Origin: Geotrypetes seraphini
Taxonomy: Eukaryota > Chordata > Amphibia > Gymnophiona > Dermophiidae
NCBI RefSeq assembly: GCF_902459505.1
Contig: NC_047098.1
Coordinates: 36,288,523 to 36,352,522 of the forward strand
Reading direction: 5' to 3'
DNA: 64,000 nt
The notes beneath the pieces were generated by a model that worked only from the letters and a program-made list of their open reading frames with translations, was not told where the DNA came from and did no database searches. The position numbers were made by a program, and so were the translations under genes. Within the stretch, counting starts at the first letter, position 1. Every line of letters begins with the position of its first letter. Shown piece by piece: positions 61,206 to 64,000 of the stretch.

Positions 61206-62600
61206 AATTTTAAAATGCAGATTAGATACTACAGTGCAGGCTGCACGTTTGACATGACTGCATTACACTAAGTAGACTTAAAGGCTGAGCCTTAAGCGCA
61301 CACTCCAAAGGCCACGGTTCACTACACTACCACCATCGCTCTCTACAGCAGTGCTTATCAATTTTTTGTGGCCGTGATCCCACGATTATGGCCACATATT
61401 TGGGTGCCTACCCTCCCTATCCAGAGGTGCAGAATGATATACCTATGGACAGCTCACCAAGGCTACAACCCTCAACATGACTTTTGTGATCTCATTTGGG
61501 GACCCGACTTACAGTTTGGGAAGCCTTGTCCTTGACACTGCACAGACTGACAGCATTTGAACAGATGTGTCTCCAAATTATATGCTTCCTGGCCATCTGA
61601 AGGCATTTCTGAATGCAGAAAGAATCTTAACTGAGGTCTCCATATTGTCTCTCCCTTTTGAATCCTGCAGCAATGTTCTTTCCTGTCTGGGAAGGAAGTT
61701 AGGGGGGGAGGGGGTCTGTCATCTTAGCCACCAAGAAGCATCTAGCATTCTGTGGACTGGAGAGCATGTCTGAAAGCAATTTTTCCTTCCTTCACCCAGG
61801 CTCCTTGGAAGGAACAGGATGTGTGTGTGGGTGTATTCTGGGATTACTTAAAGAGAATGCTTTTGATGCGTTTATTTCAAAGCTCAGTTATTTACATCAT
61901 GTTAGGGTTCTTCATCACAAGTGAGAACAAACCTGCTCATCAGAGGCATAGTCAGCCTTCCAATTTTGGGGTGGAATGGGGGACAACATGTCTCCCTCTT
62001 TTTTTTTTTCTCTCTCTCTCTCTCTCCCCCTCCCCCCCAGCCCATGTTAAACATTCCTTTGCTGGTAGGGATGCTGAGGCACCAGCAATACAGTACCTAA
62101 GCATAATCCCTTCTCTTCCCACTACTCCCATAATGAGAAACTTGGTAGTGTGCATTCAGCTGCTGACTTCCTCATTAAGGGAACAGTATGAGGAGGAGGG
62201 TTGTAGTTCAGGTAATCTTATCTTAGCCTAGTAAGGCTTTGGCATCCATGTCGGCAAAGGTAAAGGGGGTCCAGACCCCCATGGCTATATATTATACTGT
62301 AACATTAACTGTGAATCAAAAAATATTTGAAATATATCTTAAATTATTCTAAAATAATTTATAGAGTGCTCAGTGTGAAATCTTATTCAAAACCAACAGG
62401 TTAATAGAATGAAGATGTAATAACATTCCATCATTGCACTCACCTACCTACCAGCCCTGTCTGATTGATTGTTTGTAAATTATTCAGGCTAAATAGTGAT
62501 GATGAAGAAATAAAGATGAATACTTAGCTGAATGTTGTAGATAAATAAGTATCTCCTCCATAAGATATATTCTTAGATTCAGCTCATTAATACTGGAGGT
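61206..62600. other. Flank, no gene recognised
   Basis: GAGGCATAGTCAGCCTTCC near 61942 and CCATGGCTATA near 62280 may be worn ends of a CAGTGG-type hAT element. A T/CT-rich tract lies at 62000-62040. No host exon seen. Confidence 0.35.
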
Positions 62601-62737
62601 AGTGTGATGAAGTCTTTTTTGTATATATAACTCGCTGGTTTAGTGGAAAATGTGAAAAAAGTGAGTCTCCAATCCACCATTAAAAATAGTACATCTCAGC
62701 ATAAAGCTAAAACTCCTTGTAGTGAAAGTAATCCAAC

Positions 62738-62790
62738 ATTTCCTCAACACCGATCGTGTTTCACTATGTTTTGCGTCATCAGGAGGAAAT
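62738..62790 (-). ncRNA. Hammerhead ribozyme-like motif in the Penelope-like 3' region
   Basis: Read on the minus strand: stem I 5' strand ATTTCCTC (62783-62790), core CTGATGA (62776-62782), a stem II region, GAAA (62759-62762), stem III ACAC-loop GATCG-GTGT (62747-62759), cleavage-site base T at 62746, and stem I 3' strand GAGGAAAT (62738-62745). Stems I (8 bp) and III (4 bp) pair perfectly and both conserved core strings are exact. Stem II (CGC...AGT) does not pair well, so activity is doubtful. Hammerheads are known from Penelope-like terminal regions. Confidence 0.65.
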
Positions 62791-63005
62791 AACTGAAAAA
62801 ATAAACATATATAACAGTTCTCAAAAACCTAAACTATTCAATAAATTTTTCTTCAAAACTTAACAAATAAAGTACCTTCGGACCACACAATGGAGAGAAT
62901 ACGCCGACAGGAGCTTCCTACTGAAAGGTTGTATCAGCATGTGACGTCTGACATCAAGACGTAACAGTGTTTTTATAGATCATTTAGAGATCACATGATA
63001 GCTAA

Positions 63006-63067
63006 ATGAGTAATGATGTGATATCTTAATTGAGCAATGAGTAATGATGTGATATCTTAATTGAGCA
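63006..63067. repeat. 31-bp exact tandem duplication
   Basis: The unit starting ATGAGTAATGATGTG and ending ATTGAGCA is repeated twice head to tail (63006-63036 and 63037-63067). It lies just after the endonuclease stop codon in the Penelope-like 3' region. Confidence 0.9.
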
Positions 63068-63078
63068 ATATATATCTA

Positions 63079-63840
63079 TCATCTTGTGGTCCACTCTATT
63101 TCTTTGTTGAGACCATTTGGAATCACTGTGTTCCATGTATAAATCAGACGTTGTTCATGATAGAGAAGTATATGAGAGATATCACCCTGTCTATTGAATT
63201 TAAATTGCCTGATTACACAGAATTTAAGGTCATTAAGAGAATGACCAGCTGAATGCCAGTGATCAGTCAAAGGAGCCTCTGATTTAATAGTGCGAATACT
63301 GCTCAGGTGTTCTGCTATTCTTAACTTAATAGCTCTTTTAGTTTGACCTATATACATCTTATTGCAAGGACAAAAAATCCCATATATTACTTGAGAGGTG
63401 TTACAATCTGAATGTCCCCGTAGGTGATAAATCTTATTTGTATTAGGTACTTTAATTTGATTAGTAGTCAAAGAATGGCAACAGTATTTGCATCTTCCAC
63501 AGCTGGTATGTCCTGTTGATTCAACAGTAGTTTCATCAATTAAATTGTTGTTGAAATATTCACCTAAATTTTTACTCCTTTTATGAGCAAACATGGGAGC
63601 TTCAGAAAATATAGAATGAAACCTTAATATGTTCCAATGTTTGTGTATGATTTTTTGTATAAATGAAGTCTTACAGGAAAATGGTAAAACACAAGTCATT
63701 CTTAAATTGCCTTGATCACAGTTATTTTTAGGTAATAATAACCAATCCCGATTGGCATTCTTGGCTCTCTTGTAAGCAACTTTGATACATTGTTCAGGAT
63801 ATATTATACTGCACATGCCTGTGGATTTGGAAGGCTTCAA
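63079..63840 (-). CDS. Penelope-like C-terminal region with GIY-YIG endonuclease
   Basis: 253 codons, open to the stop TGA. Residues 114-120 (CGRCKYC) form a CxxC-type zinc-binding motif. The GIY-YIG domain begins at VIYGIFCPCNKMYIGQT (151-167), with the catalytic Arg in IKLRIAEH (Arg174). The family's C-terminal wording follows (HEQRLIYTWNTVIPNGLN). The enzyme nicks target DNA for insertion. The upstream frame is closed just beyond 63840, so the RT part is missing here or lies beyond a break. No clear Met start. The CxxC motif before the domain suggests a Neptune/Poseidon-like clade, which is inference. Confidence 0.85.
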   Translation of the reverse strand: MKPSKSTGMCSIIYPEQCIKVAYKRAKNANRDWLLLPKNNCDQGNLRMTCVLPFSCKTSFIQKIIHKHWNILRFHSIFSEAPMFAHKRSKNLGEYFNNNLIDETTVESTGHTSCGRCKYCCHSLTTNQIKVPNTNKIYHLRGHSDCNTSQVIYGIFCPCNKMYIGQTKRAIKLRIAEHLSSIRTIKSEAPLTDHWHSAGHSLNDLKFCVIRQFKFNRQGDISHILLYHEQRLIYTWNTVIPNGLNKEIEWTTR

Positions 63841-64000
63841 CTTTTGATCTTACTGAAAATTACAGTATTTTATCATTTTATACATAGTATCCAGAAAAAA
63901 TGGGAACCAGCATTTTCCAAATAACCCCAAATGTCCTACTGCAGCAGAAAGTTCTGCCTGAAATTCAAGACATTTGAGTGCTTTTATTTTTGAACAGGAA

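Larger units (their letters stand above)
62600..63855 (-). mobile_element. Penelope-like element, 5'-truncated, with 3' terminal region
   Basis: A minus-strand coding region for a GIY-YIG endonuclease (63079-63840) is followed by a noncoding 3' region. That region holds a 31-bp tandem duplication (63006-63067) and a hammerhead-ribozyme fold (62738-62790). These parts together define Penelope-like elements. No RT domain was recognised in the 150 bases left upstream. The 3' boundary is approximate. Confidence 0.8.

Noticed and set aside
1-64000. CRISPR arrays, operons or bacterial genes
   Set aside because: No regularly spaced direct repeats with unique spacers, no ribosome binding site pattern; the intron-bearing gene and LINEs show vertebrate nuclear DNA.

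Overview
The window is vertebrate nuclear DNA dominated by transposable elements. It holds one clear host gene, TIMM22 (mitochondrial carrier translocase channel), read on the minus strand in four exons: 46255-46471, 32522-32718, 22234-22306 and 20459-20535. The exons join in frame into a 187-residue protein with GT-AG introns. The gene spans about 26 kb because introns 1 and 2 are filled with nested repeats. The mix of abundant tyrosine-recombinase DIRS elements, CR1, L2-like and Tx1/L1-like LINEs, a Penelope-like element, CORE-SINEs and many hAT and piggyBac MITEs suggests an amphibian, most likely a caecilian. That species call is inference from repeat content and intron size.

Layout. 1-20 kb: downstream of TIMM22, with no recognised exon. 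It holds SINE/MITE nests (4.3-7.3 kb), a solo LTR (7.68-8.75 kb), an L2-like LINE split by a DIRS element (9.1-16.0 kb) and a 5'-truncated CR1 LINE with a long open reading frame (16.7-19.4 kb). 20.4-46.5 kb: TIMM22. Intron 3 carries a hAT element. Intron 2 is built around an old, second-family DIRS element whose two inverted ends lie at 22.8 kb and 32.4 kb; its interior was invaded by an L2-like LINE that was in turn invaded by a full-length Tx1/L1-like LINE with a 15-bp target duplication. Intron 1 has a 1.3-kb hAT element, GC-rich hairpins and minisatellite, and an LTR-like fragment split by a second DIRS copy that itself contains a hAT MITE and a piggyBac MITE. 46.47-46.7 kb: a CpG-rich promoter with an E-box and two ZNF143/THAP11-like motifs. 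46.7-64 kb: upstream flank with CR1 fragments, hAT elements with 8-bp duplications, remnants of further DIRS elements and, at the end, a Penelope-like element with a GIY-YIG endonuclease and a hammerhead-ribozyme fold.

How parts relate. Only TIMM22 is a host gene with a supported function. The other long reading frames belong to mobile elements. Insertion nesting gives a relative chronology: SINE before mariner-like MITE; L2 before DIRS; DIRS-B before L2 before L1; LTR before DIRS-A before the hAT and piggyBac MITEs. The two piggyBac MITE copies are almost identical, so that family moved recently. I found no CRISPR, operon, tRNA or rRNA gene.
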